DNA of 64,000 nucleotides from Larix kaempferi (taxonomy: Eukaryota; Streptophyta; Pinopsida; Pinales; Pinaceae). The notes beneath the pieces were generated by a model that made no database searches, had not been told where the DNA came from, and saw only the letters and a program-made list of their open reading frames with translations. Below, piece after piece: positions 22,918 to 34,713 of this stretch. The stretch lies in NCBI GenBank assembly GCA_027924585.1, contig BSBM01000106.1, positions 36,753,501 to 36,817,500 of the forward strand. The letters run 5' to 3'. A program made the translations under genes and the position numbers. How positions within the stretch are numbered: the stretch's first letter is position 1; the number at the start of each line of letters is the position of its first letter.

Positions 22918-24192
22918 CTAGATAAATCATACCTGTCGAAATTTCTTGTAATCTCTTATGTAAGGCCTTAGCCTCATCTCCCTCTGAAACAGGAGCTTCT
23001 TCACTTATGCACATGACCAATCCATTCTCTTCTAGGATTAACCCAATCCACTTGATTTGCAGGAACTAGATTTGGAGTTGGATTAGGGTTTTTTAGATAA
23101 ACCCTAAAAATTCAAACTTTTGAAAGGATAGAAAGATGCGCCTTGATGAGTTGATCAAGCCAGTATACTCAGAATTTGAAAACTCCAAAGTTTCACCCCT
23201 CAAAATTGCCTTTGAAACTTTTGGATTCACTAGACATGACCCCACACTAGGGTTTGATAAATCCCACCCTTCTACCCAATCAAAAGGTTCGATCCAAAGA
23301 TCTAAGCTTCTATTTTTTTGAGGAGCTTCCAGCCGTGGTCACAGATTTTAAAAATTCTCATTTTTGCAGAAGCCCTAATTTTCCACTTTTTCGATCAAAG
23401 TCCTGAACTAGGGTTTGATCAAGCCCGACCTTCTACCCAACCAAAAAATATGATCTTGGTCTCTAAATTTCTATTTTGATGAGTAGCATTCATCCGTGGT
23501 CTCCTATCACAAAAATTTCAACTTTCTCCGAAACCCTAAATTCCCGAAGCCATGAATGAAGGTGCTAAAAAATAATTCTGTTTTGACAGAAATATGTACC
23601 TGATTGTTTCTGGTTCAACTCCGAACTTTCCAATCCACAGGGTCTGAAACTTCTACTTGTGGTATCCTGACCTGTCATTTTTCCAACCCCACAGGTCTGA
23701 CCTCAATTGGATTCTCTGAGAGAGAGTTATACCAAGTGTCGCAACGTGAACTGTTTATGGGATAAAACAAGATAGCGAACATGTACGGCGTGCCACGTGT
23801 CACTGGTTCAGTTTCGGCCTCTAAAAAAGTTACCTGAGAAAGTACAATCCATGCACTACCTGTCACGTTTTACAAAATTTCATTTGGAGCTTCCTAGCCC
23901 AAGTTATGACCTTTTTTCCAAGATCACTTGTTTATGACTAAGATCTGGAAGAGGCAGAAACCCTATATTGTACAGATCATAAATCACAAATTACAATGAA
24001 TTAGAGGTTTTCCTTTGGACACAAGGTACATGGGGATCTTGGCTTCTCCTTGTACAATTTTTAGACCCTAAAACCTCTCCAAAATTCATTTATAGCGAAA
24101 GTTCTACGACGACTGGTTTTTTCTATATCAAGCGTTAGCATCGCAAGTGCAACAAGTGTCATACATGCCATACCATGCCTTCTTTCAGGCTA

Positions 24193-24204
24193 GCTCTGAT
24201 ACCA
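24193..24204 (-). other. Primer-binding site
   Basis: gctctgatacca, i.e. tggtatcagagc on the minus strand. It is complementary to the 3' end of plant initiator methionine tRNA and directly abuts the LTR end. Confidence 0.85.
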
Positions 24205-24890
24205 TGTTAGTTTTTCATAACTTACTTCAATCTGATCTAGGATCTTAACTAGGAGAACAACATGTACAGCATATCTACAACATATCAATCATGGAAACAA
24301 TAATGCAAGCACGCAAGAGACATAGAGTTTACTTGGGGAAAACCATAAGGGTGAAAAACCCCAATAACTTCCTCAGAGATAGATACAACAATGATACAAC
24401 CCAATCATAAGAGATAGACATCTACTAGCAACAGCTTCTCCTCCCCCACAAGTGCACGACTCTCCCGAGAGTGTGAGAGAGAATAGAATGATTAAATAGA
24501 GTGCCTCCCGCACTCTATTTATACTTGACTTGACTTGCCTAATAACCTTTACCAAGTCAGCCTTAACTACTTAACCACATAACATAATCCTGACTGGGCC
24601 GACACCCAATAGGGTGGTCTAATAACCCTTTGACCCACATGGCTGACCCCCAATAGGGTGGTCTAATAACCCTTCGACCCACATGACTTATACAAGGTCG
24701 ACCCCAACAAGGTGGTCTAATAACCCATCAAGTATAAGTTACGACACTTACAATATAAATGATGACACTTCTGTATAGAGGAATAATAACATCTCTATAG
24801 GAATACAAACACTTCCATATAGAGGAATAATACCATCTCTATAGGAGTACAATATACATATATGAAATACATTCCGAAGTTACATATACA
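24205..24890 (-). repeat. Copia 5' LTR (686 bp)
   Basis: Runs on the minus strand from tgtatatgtaac (24890) to actaaca (24205). The TATA box and the 11-bp hairpin lie at 24494-24524. It is very similar to 17824-18506. Confidence 0.85.
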
Positions 24891-24895
24891 TCAAT

Positions 24896-26160
24896 AGGTC
24901 CCGTAGGAGTTTATTCTTCCTTCTTGACTTCTTTAATTCATCCAAGGTGCTAACCAATTCACCTTCCCAATCAACCTCTGTAGCTTATTCTTCTTCATAT
25001 TGACTGTCTGATTTAATCTCTGTGACAGTATTTGAAGGAGTATTGAAGGATCCACTAAACAAATACTTATCCAGTGTTCTTGGTTGAGTTTGCGCAACTG
25101 GTGTGGTTTTCTTGATAGATGAACAACTCTTTTTCTTTTCTTCATTATTTTCATCTTCCAAAAAGGTCATGAAAAGAACTTATTTTGGCTCATCGTCGCA
25201 ATCAATTTATTCAGATGAACTGTTGTCTTCCTTAGTGTACAAAATCATCCTTTGTTTTTTAACTTCCTTCATGTTCTTAGATCTATCCTCTGTGTGCACC
25301 AACTTTCGTTCATTGTAATTGGTTTCTTCTTCATTATCACTACCTCCATATTCCTTATATGGACACTTTGAGGCGAAGTGGCCTACTCTTCCACATCTAA
25401 AACATTTGAAAGGTAGTTTTCCTTTATACTTACCACATCCTCTCTTCATCTTTCTCACAAAGTTTGATTCTTCCTCATCTGCTTCATCACAAAAGTTTTT
25501 TTCATGTTCATGCTTTGCTTTCCTAGTAGCGTTAAAGGCTGCTTCTTTTATGATAGGATTTTCCCTTTCAGTTCTCATCTCATACGTAGTCAAAATGCCT
25601 TGAAGCTCATCCTTTGTTAAATCTGCAAAATTATCTCTATCTTCTAATATAGATACCTTTGAGTCAAATCTTGGAAGCAAGTTTCGTAGTATCTTCTGCA
25701 CATCTGATTCTTCAACTAGTGTAACTCCAAGACTCTTTATGGCATGAACTAACTCATCCACTCAAAGGAAATATTTTCTTCATCTTTCATTTTCAAGGAC
25801 TCATATAATCCAGAGTAATTTTGTAGCTTTGCTTTCTTTACCTTCTCGTCTCCTTCATAGATTTTTCTGAGCTTGTCCCATACCTCCTTGGTTGAAGCAC
25901 AATGCATGAATTTTGTGATTTTTTTGTCTCTTAATCCCACATAACAATGTGTTTCTAGCTGTTGCATTGCACGCATACTATATTTTCTCAAGAGGATCAA
26001 CCGATGCAGTTGATGGGACATTATACCCATATTCAATAGTCTGCCATACGTCAGATCCAAGTGATTGCAGATATACTTCCATCCTAATCCTACAGAAGGT
26101 GTAGTTGGTACCATCAAATATTGGTGCCCTATTAGTGAAGAGCCCTTCCTACTTGTCCAT
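24896..26160 (-). pseudogene. Copia gag relic (second family), 5' part
   Basis: Minus strand from the ATG at 26160: MDK, a stop, then GLFTNRAPIFDGTNY, the start of a copia UBN2-type gag. Frameshifted pieces follow: EVYLQSLGSDVWQTIEYGY, STKEVWDKLRKIYEGDEKVK, AIKSLGVTLVEESDVQKILR, SILEDRDNFADLTKDELQGI, a complete CCHC knuckle CFRCGRVGHFASKC, and NKLLRD at the end. It stops at 24896, six bases from the LTR of the gag-less copia element. The missing tail is represented by the copy at 13760-14650. The primer-binding site (26212-26223) and LTR end (26226) of its own element lie just upstream. Confidence 0.8.
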
Positions 26161-26225
26161 ATCTGCGCACGGATCTATCTTCCAGATTTTAAGCTATTAC
26201 TGAAGACACCCGCTCTGATACCAAT

Positions 26226-26440
26226 TGTTTGAATATTATTAATACTAAGAGCGGGGGTGAATCAGTATTAGCAAAGTTATGAACAATGTTTACTTCTTAT
26301 CAATTTAACTTGAACTTAAATTATGCATCCATCATAAATAGAAACATTCACCATCACATGCGCAATACACAGAACAAACAAATTTTTACATGGAAACCCA
26401 AACAGGAGAAAAACACGAAGATCATTTTGGCATTTTCATT
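26226..26440 (-). mobile_element. Partial LTR of the gag-bearing copia element
   Basis: On the minus strand the sequence ends in gattcacccccgctcttag and attcaaaca, then aat and tggtatcagagc (primer-binding site, 26212-26223), the typical 3' end of a plant copia LTR. Its start is lost: near 26420-26450 it meets the LTR of the short gag-protease element. Confidence 0.65.
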
Positions 26441-26450
26441 TTTCAGCATA

Positions 26451-26842
26451 GTCCTCGGATATATCTTTCCAACGAGCTATTGTGCACCCCAAACGGAGAT
26501 CGTATGTCAAAGTTACACCCCCGAGAAGTTGATACACCAAACTACCCAAAACGAGGTCCACAAAACTATTGGTTTTTCATCTTTCGGGGTTAGGGTTTTG
26601 GATTTTGGGTATTGTAAAAAGGCCTTCAGAGCCTCATTGTATTCATCTTGGCATGAATGAGCATAGCAGCCACATCTCTTCTCATAGATATCTACCACCA
26701 TTCTAGCTATTGTATTTTACAGTCTGTTCTATTTATGCTATTTAATAGAATATGTGTTTACTGTATCTGTGTGTTATTTGCAATATATATTTGTATATGA
26801 TTCTGTATATGCTATATTTTTTTTTGTTCCCACATAAATCCA
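26451..26842 (+). repeat. 5' LTR of gag-protease element
   Basis: Shares tcctcggata through aataaatcca-type end (cccacataaatcca) with 29065-29456. Both copies include aaaaaggccttcagagcctc and taatagaatatgtgtttact. Confidence 0.75.
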
Positions 26843-26978
26843 GATCATTGGTATCAGATAAATCTGCTCTTTGATTTTTTCTTGGTGCATGTCCCCGACA
26901 AGGTCAGGATATAGAGAGTTGGGTCTCGAACTAGTTTCACTTTGGGAAGATCACTCTCGCTGTCCCAAACGACCTCCC

Positions 26979-28952
26979 ATGGTGAATGAAAAGAGAGACG
27001 ACAGAGCAGGAGATCCTATCAAGTTTTTGCTCAAGGAATCCCTCACACGACAGAGGAACGAGATGATGGATAATTTTTCCCAAATCCTTCGACGCATGCC
27101 AACAGCAACAGATACACCTTCAACGAGCAGTTGTTTCGCAGATGCAACACCCTTCAAGGTACAAGTTAATTTAGATATCCCTTTATTTGAAGGCCAGATC
27201 GATGTCGATGCCCTAGATAAATGGTTGAATCTACTATAAGGGTACTTCTTTGTCCACAATTTTTTCGACAAGGAAAAGATCGTCTTTGCGCTCCTCAAGC
27301 CTATCCCCCATGTCAAAAATTGGTGGGAAACTTATTCTGAGAAAAACTCATCAGACGAGTCTGGATTGTTTGATTACGATCCCACTTGGGCCTCATTTAT
27401 AGATGTCGTCAAGGAACAAGATTACCCTGTGGGAAACTATGATGACCAGTACACAAAATGGACCATTCTACATCAAGAGAGGGACCAAACAGTGTTGGAG
27501 TACACCAACAAATTTCATACCTTGCGCACAAAGCTAGGTATCAATGACTCTGAGCGGCACCTAGTACTGAAATATCGCAGTGGCCTAAACCGGTACATAC
27601 AAACATAGATGGATTTTCTGGAGATATCTTCACTTGGATCTTACTATCGGTATGATGTCAAAATTGAGCAGATATTTCAGCAAAAGAATAAGCGCGACTT
27701 TGGACCTGCACAGAAGCAGGGCAAGGGAAACTCTGGCTCGCAGAAAATGGGACTGGGAAAGGACAACCAGTCCCAACCACAAGTGAAGAAGGGTAATGAA
27801 AAGACAAACAAGGACACTAGGAAGTGGTGCGAGTTCCACAAAATCCCCTGGCACAACATTGATGAATGTCACTCAAAACCGTCATTGGTGGCTGAGATCA
27901 AAGCTTCATAATCAGATCCTAGTTCCAATTCTGACTTAGAACCTAATTTCATAGCCATGAACAAAGGGAAGCAGATCATTGATGCAGAACCCAGTGTTGT
28001 TGTTTCTACCACATAGATTCAACTAGAGGAACCTGAAGAGTCAGTTGCAGAGGAGCGCCTTTTCCACTCATAGATGTGGGTGAAGGGAATTCCCCTACAC
28101 TTTGTTGTGGATACCGACAGCCAAAAGAACCTGATCTCAACAGAAGTCATCAAGAATTTGGAGCTACCTATAACACCACACCCACAACCATACACCATTG
28201 GATGGATAAGCCAAGGACAAGGGATACTCATTAGTCACCAATGTCGCCTACCATATGGCATCAATCCCTTCAAAGATGAGGTATTGTGTGATGTGTCCCC
28301 ACTTGAAGTATGTGATGTTCTTTTAGGACAACCATATATGTGGAAGCGCCATGCTGTATATGAATCATGACCTCACAGTGTCATTGTCACTTTGGGAGGA
28401 TAAATCTATCGGATACCAGAGACAGTTTCACCTACCCCAACCAAGCAGTGCAGGAAGATAATCTCCCACACTGGTAAATTTTCCCTATTCGCAATTTCCA
28501 CTAAAGGAGAACATCAGGTCATAGAGACATCCACAACCTCTGCACATTATCCCTCTACTCAGCAGAAAAAAGAAGAACACAAATTCAGTGCAGCATCGCC
28601 TATTCGAGTACCTCTGGAGTGCAAGGCCACGCATTCAAGGTGCTCCTCCAAAAAGAAACCATCCACACCAGTGCAGACCAAGGATACCACAACAACCAAA
28701 ACTGTTGAACAGCTCCAACGCATCCAACAAAAACAATTACAACCCTTTGAATATTTCAAAGAAAGGAGACCTTTTCGCTTCAGCAAATGCCGCACCAGGA
28801 GCTCAACTCAACACACAGTTCGACATATGATAAGGGATTTGACACAATGGATACCATTTCTTCCTGAGGGAGGATTGATCCAGGTTGATATCGGTGGCGG
28901 CCCACCTCTTCCAACTGGCTCAAAACAGTCTTCTGGCAATTTTGGTAATTCA
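26979..28952 (+). pseudogene. Gag-protease frame with point stops
   Basis: One reading frame is kept from the ATG at 26979 to the 3' LTR without a frameshift but with at least seven stops (27237, 27606, 27909, about 28014, 28071, 28368, 28401). Domains in order: N-terminal NEKRDDRAGDPIKFLL; gag core VQVNLDIPLFEGQIDVDALD, VKNWWETYSE, DDQYTKWTILHQERDQTVLE; an unusual zinc-binding motif [18 protein letters not shown]; and a retropepsin-like LHFVVDTDSQKNLIS in which the D-S/T-G triad is D-T-D. The C-terminus is QWIPFLPEGGLIQVDIGGG. Gag would assemble particles. The protease is inactive as written. Confidence 0.8.
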
Positions 28953-29064
28953 CTATTTTTAGCAGTTTTTCGGGTCTTGAACTTCCAGAGCCGTTTTGAG
29001 GCCCTAAACGATGTTTTTTGGGGAATCTTACGCAACAAATATTCCCACTCATATTGTTTAGCGT

Positions 29065-29456
29065 GTTCCTCGGATAGATATTTCCAACAAGCTATCATGC
29101 ACCCCAAATGGAGATCGTATGCCAAAGTTACGCCCCAGGAAGTTGATACACCAAACTACCCAAAACGGGGTCCACAAAATTGTTGGCTTTTCATCTTCCG
29201 GGGTTAGGGTTTTGGATTTTGGGTATTGTAAAAAGGCCTTCAGAGCCTCATTGTATTCATCTTGGCACGAATGAGCATAGCGGCCACATCTCTTCTCAGA
29301 GATAGCTACCACCATTTTAGCTATTGTATTTTACAATCCGTTCTATTTCCGCTATTTAATAGAATATGTGTTTACTGTACCACTGTTTTATTTGCAATAT
29401 ATCTTTGTATATGATTCTGTATATGCTATATTTTGTTTCGTTCCCACATAAATCCA
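29065..29456 (+). repeat. 3' LTR of gag-protease element
   Basis: Same length as the 5' LTR (392 bp), ending cccacataaatcca. The next bases (gttca) do not recur left of the 5' LTR, whose outer flank is lost. Confidence 0.7.
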
Positions 29457-30467
29457 GTTCAATTACTTTACTCCGTGCATCACTATATGTGCTTCAAGTA
29501 TGTCTTTGTGCATCAGTCTTATCCCATCTATGAATTTTTGTGTCTTGTCTCTGATACTATCATTATGTACTCATGCACTTGTGCATCCTCTATATTCCTG
29601 CATTTATATCTTCACACAAATTTCACAGATAAACTACATCATCATGCGCACCTGCATCATCAATTATTTTCTTATGTTCGTGTGCACTTGGCTCTCTGCT
29701 AGATCATGTTGTTCTTGTTCCATGAGCCCTTGATGCCCCAAGAATTAGAAGCTTTTCAAATTTCTATCTTCCATTATCGAGCTTACAATATTACTTCAAC
29801 TCTCCAAATTGGCTTCTTATTTATACTTGTCATGCGGGAATGGTATGTCTGCAAGTTGGTCATGTTGTTCCTTCTTCCTTACTTCACGGTTCCACTTACT
29901 TCATGCTTCCGCCAGTTGTCATGTTCTGCGCCACTAATGTTTCTCACCTTGTGGGTCTTACACATACTTGGTCCTTTTCCTAATGGGTCTTGCGCATTTG
30001 GTGTGTGGTCTTGCGCCCTTGATGTACCATCACTTGTGGGACTTGCGCACTTGACTTCTCCGACCGCCACTTTCTTTCGGTACTCTTGCATGCCTCAAAA
30101 ACTTGTATGCTTCTTCTGATTGGTGAGTCTTGCGGTCTTTCAGTACTTGCTTACATGTTCAAACGCTTCTTTTTATCGAGCCTCTTGCGCACTCTTGAAA
30201 CTTGTCCATCCATATCTTTGGCATATACCTTTGAAGTAGTATTACTGGGTGGACTTGAGACGTGCACATGTACCTTATGGACCTCTTCAAACTGAATGTA
30301 CTTCTACAATATGGATGTGCTTCTTATGTACTTCTTCAAATTGGATTTCATATACTTCTTCACACTAGCACAAGAATATTGAATCCTCTTTGACATCAAT
30401 GACAACCAAAGTTCAACAATATTATCCAATCTTGACATAATTTAATGCATGTTGTTGATTATTTTAG
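29457..30467. other. Spacer with cttgcgcacttg-like repeats
   Basis: No gene recognised. Motifs such as cttgcgca(c/t)ttg, cttgcgcccttg and gtgcacttgg recur about ten times between 29570 and 30300, possibly the subterminal repeats of the CACTA element whose coding part follows. A CACTA string occurs at 29481, but no partner terminus is in the window. Confidence 0.4.
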
Positions 30468-31841
30468 ATGGATATTGGAGAAAATGCACATCCTAAGCAT
30501 TCAACTAGCAAAAGAAAAATATATGTACGTGGACATGGACCTAAAACTGTTAAATCATGTAGAGGACAGTGGGTGGAAGAGGATATGACAATGGATCCTC
30601 CAGACACAACAAATAATTGCACTGAAGAAGAGGTTGGTCAGAACTATAGTACATGGGATGAATATTTTGAGAAAATTGTTGTTTGTGGATGTTTTGTATG
30701 TCATGGAAAGAAACAATTCAAATGAGCGATTGTACAAATACATTACATAGATGATGAGATTCTAGTGGGTGGTATGCCTCCTACAATCGATTCAAATCCA
30801 ATAGGAATTGTGGTAAGGAATTTTCCAATTTGATATAAATAACATGTATACTTCTTTTAAACATTGTTTTATATTATTTAAATAATTAATTTTTTTCTTA
30901 ATGGATGCTTGCAAGATAAAGTTCTTGGTTTAAAGTTTCCTATATAACTGAATTCCATCCTAGAGGGTGATGATCATTTATCAGATGATACATCTAACAA
31001 AAATATGTGCCAATATACCAGCTCAGAAGATGAGGAATTGATGAAAACAAGTAACAGAACAATAGTCGGTTTAAAGATGCATAATTTTATTAAAGACAAG
31101 GGGAAGGTGGACTACATACCCTATGAGAATGAATGTGATGGAGATGATGACTTTCCCCTGAGTTTGAGATCAATTTACAACGATACATTTGATCGTCGAC
31201 TATATTGCACTAGGCCTAGTGATCAACAACTACCTAGAGTGTACGAGGTGTTTCAATTTTAGGGATACAACAACATGATACAACCCTCCAATATTCATGG
31301 AGAAAATCTAGGCCTATTTATTGTCTAAAATGTACATGTGGGATCTAAACATAGAAACAATTCACAACAAACTACTAGGAGATTAATGCCATATTATGGT
31401 CTGTCATATTACAGTGGTGAATGGAGAAGGCTAGTAGGATATAAGCCTAGCATGTTAGCATATGGTCTCAATTCGAATATGTATACACATCATCTCCAAC
31501 TAGAAAGTGGAAAAGAAATTAACATAGGTCATATTATGTACATAAATTGACATGCATACACACACAAAAATATTGCAAGATTTATAAATAGTAGTAAGGG
31601 AAGGGAACCTACTGTAAGACCGAATTGTCAATTTGTTGAGGTCATAAATGATAAAGATGGAGATATGGAACGAGAGGTTGATAGATCGATAATGGTTGAG
31701 GGTATTATGGACCTTACCATTGGGGATGAGTTATTAACTGATTTCCCCTTCTTAAAATGCACTCACGCACGAAAGAAAAGGGAAGAGCAAGGTCTCTCTG
31801 AGGATGTTCGTAAGGGCATAAAACCAAAGAATAACAAATGA
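30468..31841 (+). pseudogene. SET-domain reading frame upstream of a CACTA transposase
   Basis: A first exon-like frame (30468-30810: GQWVEEDMTMDPPDTTNN, STWDEYFEKIVVCGCFVCH) ends at a GTAAGG donor. A second (about 30916-31841) stays in one frame with stops at about 30946, 31260, 31329 and 31548. The second part reads as a SET domain, the catalytic fold of protein-lysine methyltransferases: NIHGENLGLFIV (start strand), YYSGEWRRLVGYKP, then NIARFINSSKG and RPNCQFVEV (the NH/NC region), then GIMDLTIGDELLTDF (usually GEEL..DY). The canonical NHS is NSS and the final Tyr is Phe, so activity is doubtful even without the stops. It lies in the same orientation and only about 230 bp before the TNP2 exons, so it may be a captured host gene fragment or an accessory gene of the element. 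The SET call rests on motif reading only. Confidence 0.5.
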
Positions 31842-32074
31842 GTGTGGACTAATGTTTCATAAACTATGTTGTCAAAATTGTGTTTTATTTAAATTATTGT
31901 ATACAAAAAGTAGTCTATAAATTAATGTTCAATTATTCAATTGATGTATATATGTTCATCCATTTTATATTTTTATTTGTTAAGCCATATTTGATTATAT
32001 TTCTCTGAAATTGATACATTTATGTTTTATCCAATTATTGCCAAACATTAAATAATGCTTGTGGTTGTCGATAG

Positions 32075-34294
32075 GTAGAATATGTCGATGAAACACCTAC
32101 TAATACCCATGATCCAATCAAGTTATTAAGATTTGGATGGGATGATCCAAACCATCCTTTAAACCATACCAGGGTGAAAATAGTAACATTGAAGAGAAAA
32201 CTACCAGCTGAGAAATTTGATGAGCTAATGCGATTAGCATACACTGATGACATGCCACCTAGCCTTAATGATGATGATGAATATAGTGAAAATGCAGTGC
32301 ATGAATAAGTATTGAATGAAATTCGTATAGGTTTATTTGGGGATGGAAAAAATGATGACAATAATGATCATATGGTTGACAGTAATGATGATAGCAGGGG
32401 TAATTACCACCAACATAATTCTGAAGATAACAACCTGAAAGACTCCATCAAGCAAGCAATGAAGACACCTAGGCTCAAATTGGGTGCAATTAGAAGCTCA
32501 AAACTGGCATGCACATTAATATTATTAGAAATAAAGTCACTATTTGGTTGGTCAGACAAAGGATTCACTACCCTACTGAAGTGAGTTGAAATATTTTTCT
32601 TACTTTGCATTGTCAATTGATGTACATAATTTGTAAACATTCATCAAATTCGTTTATATTTCTTTAAGGGGTTTTTAAAACCATACATTGTATTTAAACA
32701 GTCCTAGTATAGATTGACATATCAAACATGTTCATCATAAGTCATACATTCAATTGATTTCATCTATTGCAATCTTACATGGCACTAAAAACTAAAATTT
32801 TCCCTAAAGAGAATGTGTTTCCATCAACTTGCAGAGACGCATGCCAGTTGTTGGTTGAGTTGGGGATTGAATATAAGCAAATTCATTAATGTAAAAATGA
32901 TTGCATTTTATACAAAGATAAATATCAAAACAAGGTAGAATGCTCTAAATCCAAAGAGAAGAGATATCATACAGATGTACAAGGTCCTACAGTTCCAATA
33001 AGGTTCTATGCCACATGCCAATTATACCTAGACTTCAACGAATGTTTCGTTGCAAGTCACTTGCACAATTGATGGACTAGCATGCAAAGAATAGGAGTAA
33101 ATATGGATTCATGTGAATTCTGTCAGACTATGAAGCAATGAAACACATAGAGGGAAATTGGCTAGAAAAATTCAAAGATGAACCCCGTAGTATTAGGTTT
33201 GGGCTTGCAATAGATGGAGTGTGCCCATTCTCTTTCATGAGTGCAAATCATACTGTTTGTCCAGTTGGATCGATAGTATACAATATTCCCCCATGGATTA
33301 CTGTTAGAAAGGAGCACCTTCTACTGACTCTCATTGTTCCAGGAAAACATCAAGTTGAAAACATGGATTTTTATCTTGCTCCTTTTATTGATGAGATGCA
33401 ACTAGTATGGAAAGGCATAACAGTGTATGACATATCACATCCTCCATCAAATAGGTCCTTCATGTTGTATGGTTTTTTTTCTGGTAAGATAAAATATTTA
33501 TGTATTTACACTCATAATTTATTTTCATCCCAACTTTCATACTTGGTTAATTTATACTATTATTTTGATGTTATTAACATTACTTATTGAATTGTAGGGA
33601 TTCAAACAAAGGGGGAATTTGCATGTCCAAGATGTGGAGAACAATTTCAAGTGTGGTATTCTGAATATCTACATAAATTTATTTATGCAAACAACAGGGT
33701 TTTTCTACCACGAGATCATAAGTTTAGAATTTTCCTAAAGAATCAATTTGATGGAAAAGTTTAAAATATAGGCCCTCCCATGATTATGGGTCCAGGTGAT
33801 TGGATTAAGAAGTATAAAGATGCTAAATTGAAAGCTTGGGAGGATTTTTTTGATCGGGGTGATTCAATTGAAGGACCAAAACAAGTTGTAGTTAATATTC
33901 CATAATGAATGAAAAGGAAATCCATATTTTATGAGATCCCTTACTGTAAGGATCTATTAATATCTCACTTATTAGATCCTATGCACATCTTCAAAAATGT
34001 CTCAAAGTCTATATTTTGACATATATCAGGAAAAGAGAAGGACACCTTGTCTTCAAGGGGAGATATTGCTCTTTTGCGTACCGAAATTGATAGAAAACAT
34101 TTGTGTCCAAACAGGGAAAATGAAACATATGCGGAAGATCCATGGATTTTGAAAAATAGAGATCTATACCATCTAAAAAATGTCATCCATTCAATAAGGA
34201 CACCTTCTGGATATGGGTCATCATTGGGTAAAGCTTTTACAGTTGATGGACATATCACAGGATTTAAAACACATGATTTTCATAACTTTATCAA
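32075..34294 (+). pseudogene. CACTA TNP2 transposase, 5' part
   Basis: Exons in order: 32075-32584 (acidic N-terminal linker, then SSKLACTLILLEIKSLFGWS), about 32801-33135 (ELGIEYKQIH.CKNDCILYK), 33138-33483 (EPRSIRFGLAIDGVCPF, VYNIPPWITVRKEHLLLTLI, DFYLAPFIDEMQLVWKGITV), 33600-34010 (KGEFACPRCGEQ, LPRDHKFRIFLKNQFDGKV, ISHLLDPMHIFKNV) and 34047-34294 (FTVDGHITGFKTHDFHNFIK). This is the Transposase_21 domain of En/Spm elements, which cuts at the CACTA ends. Introns begin with GT near 32582 and 33485. Several stops (about 32888, 33760 and others) break the frames. The gene resumes after the gypsy insertion at 40590. The transposon-associated N-terminal domain was not found. Confidence 0.85.
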
Positions 34295-34338
34295 GGTATT
34301 ATATATCATCATTTAACTTTAACTAGTAACATTGATTA

Positions 34339-34713
34339 TGTTAGGAACCCATGTCTTTACTTTGTTAGTATATTGTTGTTGGATGCATATGCTTTGTAAG
34401 TCATCCCGTAGTATTTGTTGATCAATAGTTTGTGTTATTGTTGTTGGCGCATATGCTTTGTAAGTTGCCCGTAGTATTGTTGATCCATAGTTTGTAGTGG
34501 CCCATGGTTTTGACCCATAGTATTGGTGACTAGACTTAGTATATAAGTGTGTGTTGAGACCTATGAAGGCACGGTGAAGTTATTTGTATTGAGCTTGCTC
34601 AAAGGAGGTTGCCCCGTCGAAGTGGCCTGTGATCAATATAAAAGTGATTCTAAGTTCTGTCATTTCTGCTATTTCGCATATTCTTATTAATTAATTGTTG
34701 CAGGGGCTTCACA
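34339..34713 (+). repeat. Gypsy element 1, 5' LTR
   Basis: tgttaggaaccc to cttcaca, 375 bp. It has a TATA box in ttagtatataagtg (about 34538) and an internal duplication of catatgctttgtaagt..ccgtagtatt. Confidence 0.9.

Larger units (their letters stand above)
17824..24890 (-). mobile_element. Copia retrotransposon, gag-less, LTR to LTR
   Basis: Minus-strand element of about 7.07 kb with 5' LTR 24205-24890, primer-binding site 24193-24204 and a long leader with introns. An integrase scrap follows (21962-22130), then RT-RNase H (19997-21459), a repeat-rich tail, the polypurine tract (18507-18525) and the LTR 17824-18506. Gag, protease and most of integrase are absent. The last LTR is itself followed by another primer-binding site and leader, so element and partial copy share it in an LTR-internal-LTR-internal chain, as unequal recombination would give. 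It directly abuts the gag relic at 24896. With RT mutated and gag missing, the copy cannot move unaided. Confidence 0.85.
26451..29456 (+). mobile_element. Short gag-protease LTR element
   Basis: Direct repeats of 392 bp (26451-26842 and 29065-29456) flank a 2.2-kb interior with primer-binding site tggtatcaga (26849-26858) and one gag-protease frame but no RT, RNase H or integrase. This is the layout called TR-GAG, a class of non-autonomous LTR elements that rely on enzymes of other elements. The true LTR starts may lie up to some 30-100 bp further left, since the 5' copy is cut at its junction with the copia LTR. Confidence 0.75.

Noticed and set aside
16749-23321. Matching 61-codon plus-strand frames at 16749-16934 and 23136-23321
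   Set aside because: They are antisense to the copia leader in two copies of the same element. Differences between them are mostly amino-acid changing, so the similarity is DNA-level, not evidence of a gene.
29481-29500. CACTATATGTGC as the 5' terminus of CACTA element 1
   Set aside because: The 3' terminus is missing, the string lies only 25 bp from another element's LTR, and CACTA occurs often by chance. Kept only as a remark.
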